64,000 nucleotides of DNA. It comes from CAG-791 sp002449595. GTDB lineage: Bacteria; Bacillota; Clostridia; Lachnospirales; Lachnospiraceae. The DNA lies in assembly GCA_946539855.1 (NCBI GenBank), contig CAMNHV010000001.1, positions 62,001 to 126,000 on the forward strand. The letters run 5' to 3'. The notes beneath the pieces were generated by a model. That model did not search any database. It was not told the origin of the DNA and saw only the letters and a program-made list of their open reading frames with translations. Each line of letters begins with the position of its first letter. The stretch's first letter is position 1. The position numbers and the translations under genes are program-made. Shown one piece after another: positions 15,832 to 25,510 of the stretch.

Positions 15832-16566
15832 CTACCTCGGTATCCGGCACATACCGTTCTCGCCCCATACTCCGCGCTCCATAGCTGTAAATGCAGCTTC
15901 TATTTTTCCCTGGTGCTCCATTGAAGCAGATACAGCCAAATAATCTCTCACAGAACACTTTGGAAAAGTGATCTTCAATATATCTGTCTCGGTTATGCCT
16001 GTAGCTTCCTGAAGCTTATAGCATATCTCATGAAAATAATGAGCTTCCTGCTTTCTGCTCCGATGATTATAAATCAGCACACTTTGTCCCCGCCGGACAT
16101 AATCTCCCACTTCTTCATAAAACGTATACTTGACGCTTTTGACAGATTGCTTTCCGACCGACTTCACCAGCATTCCATTGTCAGGATCAACAAAAACCAA
16201 ATCAGCATTTTTTAGCTTTTCCAATGCCCTGTGGTGCCAGTCAGACCGCCCGTTCACCGGAACCGGCTCATTATTGTACACCGAACCGGGGATTAAATCT
16301 GCTTTCTCCAACGCTTCAACAGATCGTCTGTTGCTTTGCGCTATACCGGTAAGTATTTCAGCCAGAGTCGGATCACACAACTTCAGTTTGTCAGGAATAA
16401 GATATTTTCCGTCTTCCTGCTTGAATGATCCATCTGCATTCTTTTCACTATCCATGACCTCTACAAGATACCAGTTCACAGCAACAGACAACCCTTGAGA
16501 TTGGAGTGCTCTTAATAATCCTATTTTCCCAAAGTCGCCGATATCACCGGCATATCTGTCCTGCAT
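15832..16566 (-). CDS. Hypothetical protein, DIGDFGK-type
   Basis: The 244-residue protein begins MQDRYAGDIGDFGKIGLLRA, a recognisable N-terminus of an uncharacterised family often seen in mobile or defence regions. Other conserved-looking parts are LVFVDPDNGM near residue 135 and SVLIYNHRSR near residue 185. The D-P-D-N-G motif could be part of a nucleotide- or SAM-type site, but no function is established. It precedes the macro-domain gene and follows the type III restriction operon on the same strand, 50 bases downstream of res. Confidence 0.55.
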   Translation of the reverse strand: MQDRYAGDIGDFGKIGLLRALQSQGLSVAVNWYLVEVMDSEKNADGSFKQEDGKYLIPDKLKLCDPTLAEILTGIAQSNRRSVEALEKADLIPGSVYNNEPVPVNGRSDWHHRALEKLKNADLVFVDPDNGMLVKSVGKQSVKSVKYTFYEEVGDYVRRGQSVLIYNHRSRKQEAHYFHEICYKLQEATGITETDILKITFPKCSVRDYLAVSASMEHQGKIEAAFTAMERGVWGENGMCRIPR

Positions 16567-16615
16567 AAAAACCCTTTCATAAATCTTGTATTATCTGAAC
16601 ACATAACAGAATATT

Positions 16616-19213
16616 TTATTCTGCATCCAAAATATGCGTATTGGTTATCAGACTGCCAGCATACATGAGATACCTCACTCCACTTGCCACAGCCATCTCC
16701 TCGGCTGCTGCCTGCTTTGCCTTAACTACGGTATCATCAATCTTGTTATCTCCCTTGACCTCAATAAGCTGATAGGAACCGTCCGCCATCTTCGCAAGGA
16801 AGTCAGGATAATACTGACGAATTCTGCCTGATTCGGGATCATAGTAGTGTACAGAAAGATCACCCTGGTTGGATGTAAACATCCCTGTGAAATATACCTC
16901 TGCGACCTTACCACTCGTGATATATTGCATAAAGCATTCCTTCTCAGGGATGGAATCGAAACAGTAAGTATCAGCGTGGAAGCTCTTCTTAAGCTGTTCC
17001 GGTGTGAAGCCCGGATAGCGGTTTGTCAGCACAAGGTCATCCTTTGCGGAGAATTCATAATAACCGGCATCCTTCGGCTCACGCAGCAGTACCAGTTCCT
17101 TGTCCTCGGTCTTCAGTTCCGAAGTGATATCAAAGAGCGCATGGAACACTGTCGGGATGATGTAGTCATCCAGGACAGCATTATAGCGATTGACCGCCTC
17201 AAGAACCGTGTCGATTCCGTCCACAGATTCACGGAGGATTCTCGCGGCAAGGATACAGGAAATATTCAGATAACGGGCCACTTCTCCTGCGAGGGAAAAT
17301 TCGCTGAACTTCATATTGTCCTGGAGATAGTCGATGTTCTTTTCTTTGACCGTTGTATCGCGGGCAAGGCTGTCACGCTCATACATGATGCTTGCGTACT
17401 TGGAAAGGTCAGCGTCTACCAGTTTGAAGTCCACAGGCTCGGAATATTCTTTCTCGTGCAGGGTGTACTCATGCCATACTCGCTTGAGGGTAATCGTCCT
17501 CGGTGGCGGCAAAACACGGACCTGATATTTATGGCGATCGGCATTGGACGGATTCTTGATGTCCTTAATCTCCATATTGAAGTTCTTATGAAGCTCATCG
17601 TCCAAAGTGTCGTAGTTCTCTTTAGAAAGAAACACCGTAGCTGTTAAACGCTCATCCGTGATAGCACGGAGGCAACGCATCGTTGCCTGAAGAACGAATA
17701 TCTTTGATTTCGGACTGCGGAAAAGCGCCACAGCAAACAGAGATCTGCAGTTCCAGCCTTCCTTGCCTTTCTCAACTAGGATGATGAACTGTTTCTCGTT
17801 TCCTTCCGTACCCGGAACATCGAGGTTATTGAAATCCCTGATGTCATCGTTCTTTGTATATTTCGCATCGCCAACATTCAAGAGAATCTTTGATGCTGGG
17901 ATACCAAGTTTAGCAAGTATCTTCTCAAGAGCTGGTTTTACCTCTATTGCAGCCTCCTCAACGCCTGCCGCATAGATGGCAAGTTTCGGATTCAGACCTT
18001 CATAGGTCTTGCCGCCGTAACGCTCCCAGAATGTGGATACCACGGCTTTGAGGAATTCATCGCTCTTGACGTTCTCAAAACCGAGCGGGTCGGCATCCTT
18101 CAAGAAGCCGTTCCAGATGGATTCACGGAGACCGTAGGCATAAACCACCTCCGGTAGAAGCTGGTTCTTTACATACGGTGTTCCCGTGTAGTTATAGCAA
18201 GCCACGATAGAGGTGTTCGCCGCAAGCAGATTGATGGTATCACGGAGGCTTGTCTTATTCGCTCCGCTCGACCTGATCTGCTTTTCGAGGTCTGCTCCGA
18301 AAAGGTGGTGAGCCTCATCGACATAGACACCGAGTTGCGGAAGGCGACAGAGTTTCTTGAAACGCTGGTTATCCATCAGCGTAGTATCATCCCATGCATC
18401 GTCTTCGTCATCATCGCCGCCAGCACCGTAGACAGCAGAAAGCAGAGAACCGGAACCGTTAAAGAGCATCTGACCGGGCGTCTCTTCCTTGCGCTTTTTC
18501 TTTACGATGATCTTCTGCGTATTAGAAATAATGATATTGAAGTCGGAGTCATCAATCGTATGCAAGATAGTCCCTGTCTCATCCAAGAAATGGAACTTGA
18601 TATTTGAATCCAGCACACGGGCATATTCCAGCGGCACGACCTTCGTCTTGTCAAAGGTCATGATTTCACGGAGAGACTGAAGGACGGTCTTATCCGGTGC
18701 AAACACGAGGGCATTGTGGCAGAAACGCTTATCCCTTGGATACTTCTTTGCAAGCAGAAACTCATAGAAGATGCAGGTCGCCATGAGGATGGTTTTTCCC
18801 AGTCCCATCGTGAGGGCATAGATGTAGTTCGGATAGTCCTCACGATACTTCTTCATCTGCTTGAAGAGTGTGTCGGTCTGCTTCTCGGTCGGAGCGTCAA
18901 AGAGACGAATCTGACCATTCTTCTCCAGAGCATAGTAGGACGCATCGGAAAAGCGGTCTCTCTTATGACGCCAGTCATCGAACATCTCATAGACCTGTTT
19001 GTTATTCATAAATTCCTTCACGAAGACATACATCTCCAAAGCCTCAAACTGCGGCTTGCGCAGAAAGGCGTGGGGATTCTCCTCGCTGTCATTATAGGTG
19101 AGAAACTTCCTCGTAAGGTCATTGTAACGGGAACGGATCTTTCCTCGGTTTGTGGTGTAGTAGTACCACAGCTGCTGATTGAACGAAAAATTCGGATCAA
19201 ATTCTACTGCCAT
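16616..19213 (-). CDS. Type III restriction enzyme Res-like helicase-nuclease
   Basis: The 865-residue protein is an SF2 DEAD/DEAH translocase with a C-terminal nuclease, as in type III Res subunits. The P-loop is MGLGKT (about 136-141), motif II is YVDEAHHLFG, motif III is NYTGTPY, and motif VI is VLQATMRCLRA. A PD-(D/E)XK site follows near residues 805-830: YYPDFLAKMADGSYQLIEVKGDN, read as PD...E-V-K. With Mod it would cleave unmodified DNA after ATP-driven travel between sites. Its ATG directly follows the mod stop (TAAATG), so the two are coupled. Confidence 0.85.
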   Translation of the reverse strand: MAVEFDPNFSFNQQLWYYYTTNRGKIRSRYNDLTRKFLTYNDSEENPHAFLRKPQFEALEMYVFVKEFMNNKQVYEMFDDWRHKRDRFSDASYYALEKNGQIRLFDAPTEKQTDTLFKQMKKYREDYPNYIYALTMGLGKTILMATCIFYEFLLAKKYPRDKRFCHNALVFAPDKTVLQSLREIMTFDKTKVVPLEYARVLDSNIKFHFLDETGTILHTIDDSDFNIIISNTQKIIVKKKRKEETPGQMLFNGSGSLLSAVYGAGGDDDEDDAWDDTTLMDNQRFKKLCRLPQLGVYVDEAHHLFGADLEKQIRSSGANKTSLRDTINLLAANTSIVACYNYTGTPYVKNQLLPEVVYAYGLRESIWNGFLKDADPLGFENVKSDEFLKAVVSTFWERYGGKTYEGLNPKLAIYAAGVEEAAIEVKPALEKILAKLGIPASKILLNVGDAKYTKNDDIRDFNNLDVPGTEGNEKQFIILVEKGKEGWNCRSLFAVALFRSPKSKIFVLQATMRCLRAITDERLTATVFLSKENYDTLDDELHKNFNMEIKDIKNPSNADRHKYQVRVLPPPRTITLKRVWHEYTLHEKEYSEPVDFKLVDADLSKYASIMYERDSLARDTTVKEKNIDYLQDNMKFSEFSLAGEVARYLNISCILAARILRESVDGIDTVLEAVNRYNAVLDDYIIPTVFHALFDITSELKTEDKELVLLREPKDAGYYEFSAKDDLVLTNRYPGFTPEQLKKSFHADTYCFDSIPEKECFMQYITSGKVAEVYFTGMFTSNQGDLSVHYYDPESGRIRQYYPDFLAKMADGSYQLIEVKGDNKIDDTVVKAKQAAAEEMAVASGVRYLMYAGSLITNTHILDAE

Positions 19214-21268
19214 TTAACGCACCTCCACTTCCAGCGACTCGGAGAGCAGGTCGGTGATCTTTACTTTGATTGTTCCGCAACCTTCCGGAATGTCGTAGAT
19301 TCCCTTGACCATTTCATTCTTACCGGGAACATCGGTCACTGTCGGCTGCATGACTACGCCATCGTAATTCCAGTCTATCATGATGGAGTCGACAAGCTGA
19401 CGCCAGTCATCAACATACTCTTTCTGGAGGGAGAGCTTCTGCATCAGATTCATCGGATAGAATGCACGGATGACGAGCTTGCCGCCTTCGCGAACGATCT
19501 CTGCCTCGGAGTCACGCTTCAGCTGGAGGTCTGCCTTGTCGCGGAGGATGTCCATGATCCGGATATCTACCTTGTACTCGTTCAGTTCCTGTTCCAGTGC
19601 GCCTTTGAGATCAGGCTCATGCCCCATGCAGACGATGGTTATACGCTCTACGGGCTGGTTCGGATTCTCCTCCTTGCGCTTCTCGTAGGTCTTGTACGGA
19701 AGGTTTGCAAGAAGTTCCTTCAAGTCAGCCTTGGTCGCGATGCGGTTGACCGGCATAATCTTAACCATTCTGCCGTCAAGTTCACCGTCCCATACATCGC
19801 TCTGTGGGAACGGCTGGATTTCAAGGGCGGCAATAAGGAGATCACGGGCTTCCACGGGATTTCGGAAGAAGTCGTAGTTGTTTACGTTGTAGACCTCAAA
19901 GCCTGTGTACTTTACATCCTCTTCGAGTGAGGCAGCATCTAAGCCCTTCGCCTTAAAGAAATCGATGACCTTGCTACGTTCTTCGACAGTCAGTTCGGTA
20001 TTGCCACCTGCGCTTGCAGCCGCAAGGTACGGAGCAGGCTCTTCAGCTACCATCGAAAGCTGTGGCTTTATCATGTCGTAGGTCACGGGCTTGTGAGTAG
20101 GCTTTAATTCATCGGCAATAGCAAGCAGTCTTTTGGTAGTTGTCTGAATAGAACCGAGATTGATGTCCGCACCGATAAAACGCCTTCCAAGCCTCATAGC
20201 AACTGCCTGTGTAGTACCACTACCCATGAAACAGTCGAAAACAATGTCCCCCGGATTGGTTGAAGCATTGATAACTCTTTCGAGGAGTTTTTCAGGCTTT
20301 TGCGTAGGGTAGCCAAGGAATTCTGATGAGACAATGCCCATACCAGGTATATCATCCCAAATGTTATCAATGGTTACTTCTTCAGCGACCTTATCACCGA
20401 CCTGCTCACGATAATACTTAACCGCCACTTTGCCTCCCTTAGAAGCACGGACTTGTTGGTTTGCATAGTCGATTATAACTTCTCCATTTTTTGGAGCATA
20501 AAGGCGTCCTTCATCATGGAGCTTGCATAGACTCTCAAAGGAATAACTACCAGGATCAGATGTTCTGAAAAAGCCACCTTCATCTTTGTTGTACTTCTTT
20601 TCGGCTTCCTCAAGCGTAATATATCTTGTGTAGGTCTGCCGAGTCCAAGTCGTCTTTGATGCATCCTTTCCATAAATCAGGATGTAATCAGACGAGAAGG
20701 AATAGTATTTGGCATAAACTTTCATTCCTCTAACGATTTGCCTTCTCCATGTAATTTGGTTCAAGAAATTATCCTGACCGAATATTTCATCACAGAGGAG
20801 CTTGATGTGGGCCGCTTTTCGATGGTCACAGTGAACATAGACTACTCCAGTGTCGCTCAACAATTCCCTAATCAGAAGGAGGCGCTCATACATGAACTGG
20901 AGATACTCATCATTTGTCCAAATATCCCCATACTGTTTCTCTTCAAATGAAGTGCTGTCGCTTTCAGCTTTGCCTACGCCACGCACATCAATCTTTTTTT
21001 TATAGTCTGCCTTACTGTCGAACGGAGGATCAATGTAAATTAGCTGCACCTCCCCACGATATTCCTTGAGCATATGGCTCATGACCTGGAGATTGTCTCC
21101 CCAGAAAATCTTGTTGATCCATCCGCTCTGTGCCTCGCCGTATGACTCTCTCAGTTGCGCAGGATAGTACTGCGTGGAGCGGTAGGGGCGTTTGCCTGTC
21201 CAGCGAAGTTCAGGGAACCCCTTGATTGTGGGTCTCTGTTCAAATTCAAAAGTAAGCTGCTCATCCAT
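19214..21268 (-). CDS. Type III DNA methyltransferase (Mod-like)
   Basis: This amino-methyltransferase has the beta-class order. The catalytic motif DPPF is at residues 80-83, after WGDNLQVM, and the SAM-binding motif FDCFMGSGTTQAVAM comes later, at about residue 350, followed by FIGADIN. The extra middle and C-terminal domains fit Mod, which also recognises the target sequence. ATG 21268 is preferred because GGAGG lies 8 bases upstream; it overlaps the stop of the 266-residue gene by 8 bases. It is translated together with res downstream, forming the modification half of the system. Confidence 0.88.
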   Translation of the reverse strand: MDEQLTFEFEQRPTIKGFPELRWTGKRPYRSTQYYPAQLRESYGEAQSGWINKIFWGDNLQVMSHMLKEYRGEVQLIYIDPPFDSKADYKKKIDVRGVGKAESDSTSFEEKQYGDIWTNDEYLQFMYERLLLIRELLSDTGVVYVHCDHRKAAHIKLLCDEIFGQDNFLNQITWRRQIVRGMKVYAKYYSFSSDYILIYGKDASKTTWTRQTYTRYITLEEAEKKYNKDEGGFFRTSDPGSYSFESLCKLHDEGRLYAPKNGEVIIDYANQQVRASKGGKVAVKYYREQVGDKVAEEVTIDNIWDDIPGMGIVSSEFLGYPTQKPEKLLERVINASTNPGDIVFDCFMGSGTTQAVAMRLGRRFIGADINLGSIQTTTKRLLAIADELKPTHKPVTYDMIKPQLSMVAEEPAPYLAAASAGGNTELTVEERSKVIDFFKAKGLDAASLEEDVKYTGFEVYNVNNYDFFRNPVEARDLLIAALEIQPFPQSDVWDGELDGRMVKIMPVNRIATKADLKELLANLPYKTYEKRKEENPNQPVERITIVCMGHEPDLKGALEQELNEYKVDIRIMDILRDKADLQLKRDSEAEIVREGGKLVIRAFYPMNLMQKLSLQKEYVDDWRQLVDSIMIDWNYDGVVMQPTVTDVPGKNEMVKGIYDIPEGCGTIKVKITDLLSESLEVEVR

Positions 21269-22061
21269 TGTGGTTATCCTCCGTTTTATCGTTTCTTGCT
21301 TCATATTCGTATGATTCAGCTATTGTTGTTATTTCGGCTGCTCTGATAGGAATGAGCTGCCGTTCCTTATATAAATCCCTTCCAAGCAGTCCATGAAGTA
21401 CGATGTACTTATCTGTCTCAAGCAGATTCGGATTTTCGCTCAAAAGAGCATTCACTCGCTCCAACATAGCAGGCTCTGTCAGTTGTAACAAAGTTGAATC
21501 TATGCTGTCGATCTCATCGGCATCGTAAAGTTTCTTTAGACTGCTCAACATTCCGAGCCAATGATACAGGGCTTTCCGTTTCTCGGCATCAACCTCTTCC
21601 TGTGTCATCTTAGTTGTAACTTTCGGCTGCCTTACGGCAACATCTGTACTTGCCTTTGATTTCGCAATGACTGCATCTGCTTTCAGTTCCTTTGTTGTAA
21701 GAGCCTCTTTGGTTCGGTGGAAAAATGGGACGATATGTTCATGCCACAGATAAGGTATGCCGACATCAAAAGCCCAGTCAACTCCTCTGTGGATAGAATC
21801 ATATGCTACATCAGCTACGGCCTGCTTAGCGGCATCTCGAATCGGATGTTCTTCAGGCGGTTGTACCACAACAACCTTCCTTTGGACAACAGGTCTCCGA
21901 TCACCTTTGTGTTCCAATTCCTTGATGACCTTCTTGGATTTCGAGTCAATAAGCCTCCCATATTTGTCTATAAATGCTTCGCCATTTTCAAATTTCCAGT
22001 ACAACTCATCGTTAGGAATGATGTAGATGATACCGTTATACAAAACACTGTGTTCAGCCAT
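21261..22061 (-). CDS. Hypothetical protein within the restriction operon
   Basis: The 266-residue protein is not recognised. An N-terminal part (about 1-50) reads like a short beta domain (SVLYNGIIYIIPNDELYW, KYGRLIDSKSKK). A central amphipathic or weakly hydrophobic helix follows (AVADVAYDSIHRGVDWAFDV), then a Lys/Ala-rich linker and a helical C-terminal domain (about 170-240). The tight packing between helicase and mod, with an overlap into mod, argues that it is a subunit or accessory factor of this system. Confidence 0.6.
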   Translation of the reverse strand: MAEHSVLYNGIIYIIPNDELYWKFENGEAFIDKYGRLIDSKSKKVIKELEHKGDRRPVVQRKVVVVQPPEEHPIRDAAKQAVADVAYDSIHRGVDWAFDVGIPYLWHEHIVPFFHRTKEALTTKELKADAVIAKSKASTDVAVRQPKVTTKMTQEEVDAEKRKALYHWLGMLSSLKKLYDADEIDSIDSTLLQLTEPAMLERVNALLSENPNLLETDKYIVLHGLLGRDLYKERQLIPIRAAEITTIAESYEYEARNDKTEDNHNG

Positions 22062-22073
22062 GTGATTCCTCCT

Positions 22074-24959
22074 CTACTTGTTTCTACAATAGAATCGGAA
22101 GTCACATGCATTGCAGACCTTTTGGTCATCGGCGCAGCGGTGGTAATCCTTCTTTATGATCTTCTTGACCGTATCATCGAATACCGCCATCGTTCCTTCT
22201 ACAGCGGTCTTCGTGTACGGATATGTAATGGTCGGCACGCCGTCATCCTCGCCAGTATAGTAGATGTGCATCTTGCTGACTTTCTGCCCGGTGCGTTCCT
22301 CCACGAGGTGGGCATAGATATGGAGCTGCCGTCTGTATCTCTCAAGCCTCTCACGCATCTTCTCCATGTCTGGCTTGCGCTCGGCTTTGAAGTCCACGAT
22401 TTCAACCGTGTCTCCCTCGCCGCGAATCAGGTCAATCTTGCCTTCGATGATGTAGTCCGGCTTTACCAGAGATACATCGACCTCGGCCTGCTGAATCTGC
22501 GACCAGTCACCATGTTGCCTATTCACATAGCGCAGCACTTGTTTCAGAGCAGCCTCGCGCTGTGGGCCGGCAAGGTACGTATGCTCGGTCTTTGTCAGCG
22601 ACACATAGTTAGAGTCAAACCAGCGGCAGACGTTCTCCTCAGTGATCGTCTGCTCCTCGTGCCTAATTGCAGCGCGGTGTATGTCCTCGATAGTTTCATG
22701 GACAAGCGTACCAAAGAGCATAGCGTTCGCTCGAACAGGTTGGAATTCCAGTTCTTTGTAGAACTTGTACTGCAGCGCACAGGTCTCGTAAACCGTGATA
22801 TGCGATGTGAACGAGTAGGTATTCTTGATATTCACATCCTTTATTGGCTTGAAATCAAATTCTTTTATATCAAATCCAGGGCTGTCCACGGATTGCAGTT
22901 CCCCGTAGATGTCTTTGAAGTAGTTGCTAGGCGTTCGCTTGTCCTCACAGCAGGTCAGGATCAATAAATCTTGTGCACGGGAAAATGCGGTGTAGTAGAG
23001 GCGCCAGAAGTCAAAGTACTTTGTAACATCATATGGTTCAAACGCCGGACGCTTGAAGTATCTGTCCTCAATTTGCATCATGAGATCATTCGTGTTCTTC
23101 CTCGGCACATTTGCCAAGGAATCTACGAGGACAATCGGAAACTCCATACCCTTGGACTGATGGATGGTGAGGAAGGAAACACAGCCGCTCGGTGCGTACT
23201 CCGAATCGTCCTCGTACTCCGTAATACCACCGTCAAAGAGTAGACGGAGATAGAGATTGAAGAGCATCTCGGTGCTCTGATCTATACGGCGTTTGCCGCG
23301 ATATTCACTAGCATCTAAGACGTCCACTCGGTGAAGATACTCGAACTTACCGATAATCTGCGTCAGCTTTGCGATGTTCCGTGCAGGACGGATATCAACC
23401 ACTCCAACATCCATATCTGTATCGAGGATTCCTGCGAACGGCTGGAATTCAAATATCTGATACATGAGGCCACAATAGGCATAGTCCGTTGAACCGGTCA
23501 AACTGACATGTTCTTTCCCACGTCGGCGTATCCACTTAAGAAGGTCTGCATTCTCCGGCTGCGTAAGATACTCATTTGCCGTCATGATGCAGTTCCGATA
23601 ATAGGTCAGATGTTCCGCTTGGAGAAAAGTGTACTCTCCGTTCTCTAAACCTTGTATGTAGCGGGGGAACATCAGCATGAGGCAGCCGAGGGCAAGTCTT
23701 ATTTCATCCCGCTGAAAAAACATATCCGAACGCGGCGAGTAAACATTTATATGGTTCTCCTCCAGAAAACGGGCAAGAGCCGTCACTCGCGGATGTTTCA
23801 CCGAGTTGAAGAGGAAAGCAATCTGATTATAGTCCCTGAGTTTGCCAGAGGCTTTCAGGTTATTTATAAACCGTAGGATTCTCTCGTGCCACTCGTCCGT
23901 ATCGTCCACGCCTGCGAGTTTCACTACCGCAGGGCTGTGGAGCGTGGTTTTCTCGTGCGGCTCGATCCGCTTATCGTATCTGAAGTTATCCCAGCGGAAC
24001 TTGAACTTTGCGCCGTCCGTTGTAGCCATCCACTCGTTGTAGAAATCAACGATATCGCTGTTGGATCGGTAATTGATAACCAGCGGAATGATACGGCACT
24101 CGCCATCTGCGAACTTCTGTGGAAACTCAAGTATATTACGGATGGTCGCACCCCGGAAGCGGTATAAGCCCTGGTCATCGTCACCGACCACACAAATATT
24201 CTTTCTGTCCCCTGCAAGGAGGAAAACAAGTTGCTCCTGAATGAAGTTTGTGTCCTGGTACTCGTCAACCATTATGTGGGTGATCTTGGAGCGAAGCTCA
24301 TTCAAAATCTCTGCGTTATCCTGCAGGAGGTGAAAGGCTTCAATCTGGATAGACGAGAAGTCCATCAGATTGGATTCTGTCAAGAGGTCACGGTATTCCT
24401 TCAACATCCGTCCGAGGGCAGCAATGGATAGGTCTGAGTCGGACATAAGCTCCTCCGGCGTCACCAATTCCTCGGAGAGGTTGTTCACATAATTACAAAT
24501 AGCTTCTGCCTGTTTCCACGAGCCTCCATTCGGCAGAGCAATTTCGACTTCTGGGATATTCCGAAAGCGATAGATATTCTGGAATACCATATACTGCTGA
24601 TCAAAGGCATCGAGGAGACGGTAGTTTCTACGGAGCCTCGTGTACTCCAGATGTTCTTTCAGGATACGAAGGCACAGCGAATGAAACGTGCCGATATACA
24701 TCTCGTTGATATTCGCCACGATTCCTCGGTCGGACAGTTCATTCGTAATTCTTGTAATCAGTTCCTTGGCAGCCTTCTCCGTGAAAGTGGCAATGAAGAT
24801 ACTTTCTGGCTTAACATCGCATTCCTCTATAAGATAGATGGCGCGCTGAACGAGCGTATAGGTCTTGCCGGTTCCGGGACCCGCCGTGATAAGGACAGGA
24901 CCGTCTGCGGCTGCTATCGCCTTTCTCTGTCCCTCGTTTGCATTTCCAAAATCAAACAT
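22074..24959 (-). CDS. UvrD-like helicase with RecB-type Fe-S nuclease
   Basis: The 961-residue protein is an SF1 UvrD/PcrA-type helicase. Motif I is AGPGTGKT (26-33), motif II is VDEYQDT (231-237), motif III is VVGDDDQGLYRFRG, and motif V/VI is HQSKGMEF plus YTAFSRAQDLLIL. The C-terminal part is a RecB-family PD-(D/E)XK nuclease (GKIDLI, EIVDFKAERK), and four cysteines near the end (C-A-D-D-Q-K-V-C-N-A-C...C) are placed like an AddB-type iron-sulphur clasp. It probably unwinds and degrades DNA ends. It sits in one operon with the XRE gene and the type III RM genes. Confidence 0.85.
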   Translation of the reverse strand: MFDFGNANEGQRKAIAAADGPVLITAGPGTGKTYTLVQRAIYLIEECDVKPESIFIATFTEKAAKELITRITNELSDRGIVANINEMYIGTFHSLCLRILKEHLEYTRLRRNYRLLDAFDQQYMVFQNIYRFRNIPEVEIALPNGGSWKQAEAICNYVNNLSEELVTPEELMSDSDLSIAALGRMLKEYRDLLTESNLMDFSSIQIEAFHLLQDNAEILNELRSKITHIMVDEYQDTNFIQEQLVFLLAGDRKNICVVGDDDQGLYRFRGATIRNILEFPQKFADGECRIIPLVINYRSNSDIVDFYNEWMATTDGAKFKFRWDNFRYDKRIEPHEKTTLHSPAVVKLAGVDDTDEWHERILRFINNLKASGKLRDYNQIAFLFNSVKHPRVTALARFLEENHINVYSPRSDMFFQRDEIRLALGCLMLMFPRYIQGLENGEYTFLQAEHLTYYRNCIMTANEYLTQPENADLLKWIRRRGKEHVSLTGSTDYAYCGLMYQIFEFQPFAGILDTDMDVGVVDIRPARNIAKLTQIIGKFEYLHRVDVLDASEYRGKRRIDQSTEMLFNLYLRLLFDGGITEYEDDSEYAPSGCVSFLTIHQSKGMEFPIVLVDSLANVPRKNTNDLMMQIEDRYFKRPAFEPYDVTKYFDFWRLYYTAFSRAQDLLILTCCEDKRTPSNYFKDIYGELQSVDSPGFDIKEFDFKPIKDVNIKNTYSFTSHITVYETCALQYKFYKELEFQPVRANAMLFGTLVHETIEDIHRAAIRHEEQTITEENVCRWFDSNYVSLTKTEHTYLAGPQREAALKQVLRYVNRQHGDWSQIQQAEVDVSLVKPDYIIEGKIDLIRGEGDTVEIVDFKAERKPDMEKMRERLERYRRQLHIYAHLVEERTGQKVSKMHIYYTGEDDGVPTITYPYTKTAVEGTMAVFDDTVKKIIKKDYHRCADDQKVCNACDFRFYCRNK

Positions 24960-24968
24960 ATCGGTGCC

Positions 24969-25211
24969 TTACATCCTTTCCTGATTTCCTTCTTCAGATG
25001 CTGGACTTGCGTCCGACACGACTTCCATAATGTCAGCTATATCGCACTGAAGAGCGGTGCATATCTTAAGTAAAACCGCCGTGCTTACATTCTCTCCGTG
25101 CGTGAGCTTTGCCACGGTAGAGGAACTAAGCTGCGCAGCCTCCCTTAAGTCCTGCTTCTTCATATCCTTGTCTATAAGCAATTTCCATAACTTTTTATAG
25201 CTGATAATCAT
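24969..25211 (-). CDS. XRE-family regulator leading the restriction operon
   Basis: From MIISYKKLWKLLIDKDMKK the protein is a compact Cro/CI helix-turn-helix: LREAAQLSSSTVAKLTHGEN is the DNA-reading unit and VLLKICTALQCDIADIM closes the fold. ATG 25211 is chosen for its GGAG at 7 bases; an upstream ATG would add 19 unstructured residues. It is the first gene of the helicase-Mod-Res operon, 9 bases before the helicase gene, the position typical of a controller gene. The operator copy at 25273-25285 lies just upstream. Confidence 0.75.
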   Translation of the reverse strand: MIISYKKLWKLLIDKDMKKQDLREAAQLSSSTVAKLTHGENVSTAVLLKICTALQCDIADIMEVVSDASPASEEGNQERM

Positions 25212-25272
25212 GCATATGCTCCTTTGATTGTCACCCTTTGTTTCCGTCAGGGGCGTGTCTTTTTTCAAGCAA

Positions 25273-25317
25273 CTAAACGGTTACATTTATTTTGGCACAT
25301 TCTATTTCCAAAATCAA
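25273..25317 (-). promoter_or_regulatory. Promoter and operator of the restriction operon
   Basis: On the minus strand TTGATT (25312-25317) and CAAAAT (25289-25294) are 17 bases apart, and TGTAACCGTTTAG (25273-25285) lies immediately downstream. The last is a copy of the island's operator with one extra base. Confidence 0.5.
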
Positions 25318-25380
25318 TAATTTAGTGCGAGAACACAGAGTTTTAATTTCCTATTCAGAAAGATTCAAGGTAGGCGCATA

Positions 25381-25392
25381 ATAAAGGTTATA
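25381..25392 (+). promoter_or_regulatory. Operator-like site between the divergent operons
   Basis: ATAAAGGTTATA matches 10 of 12 bases of the CTAAAGGTTACA site found at the ietA promoter. It lies midway between the RM operon and ietA. Confidence 0.4.
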
Positions 25393-25433
25393 AAGACGTG
25401 TTCATAGGTGTTCAAAGAATTTTTCATTTTCGA

Positions 25434-25472
25434 TTGACTTTTGCGCCAAATCAGTGTAAACTAAAGGTTACA
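25434..25472 (+). promoter_or_regulatory. ietA promoter with overlapping operator
   Basis: TTGACT (25434-25439) and TAAACT (25457-25462) are spaced 17 bases. CTAAAGGTTACA (25461-25472) overlaps the -10 and the start point, a position that fits repression. Confidence 0.65.
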
Positions 25473-25510
25473 GTCTGCAACAATGACTAAGAAAGAGGAA
25501 TCGATAGACT

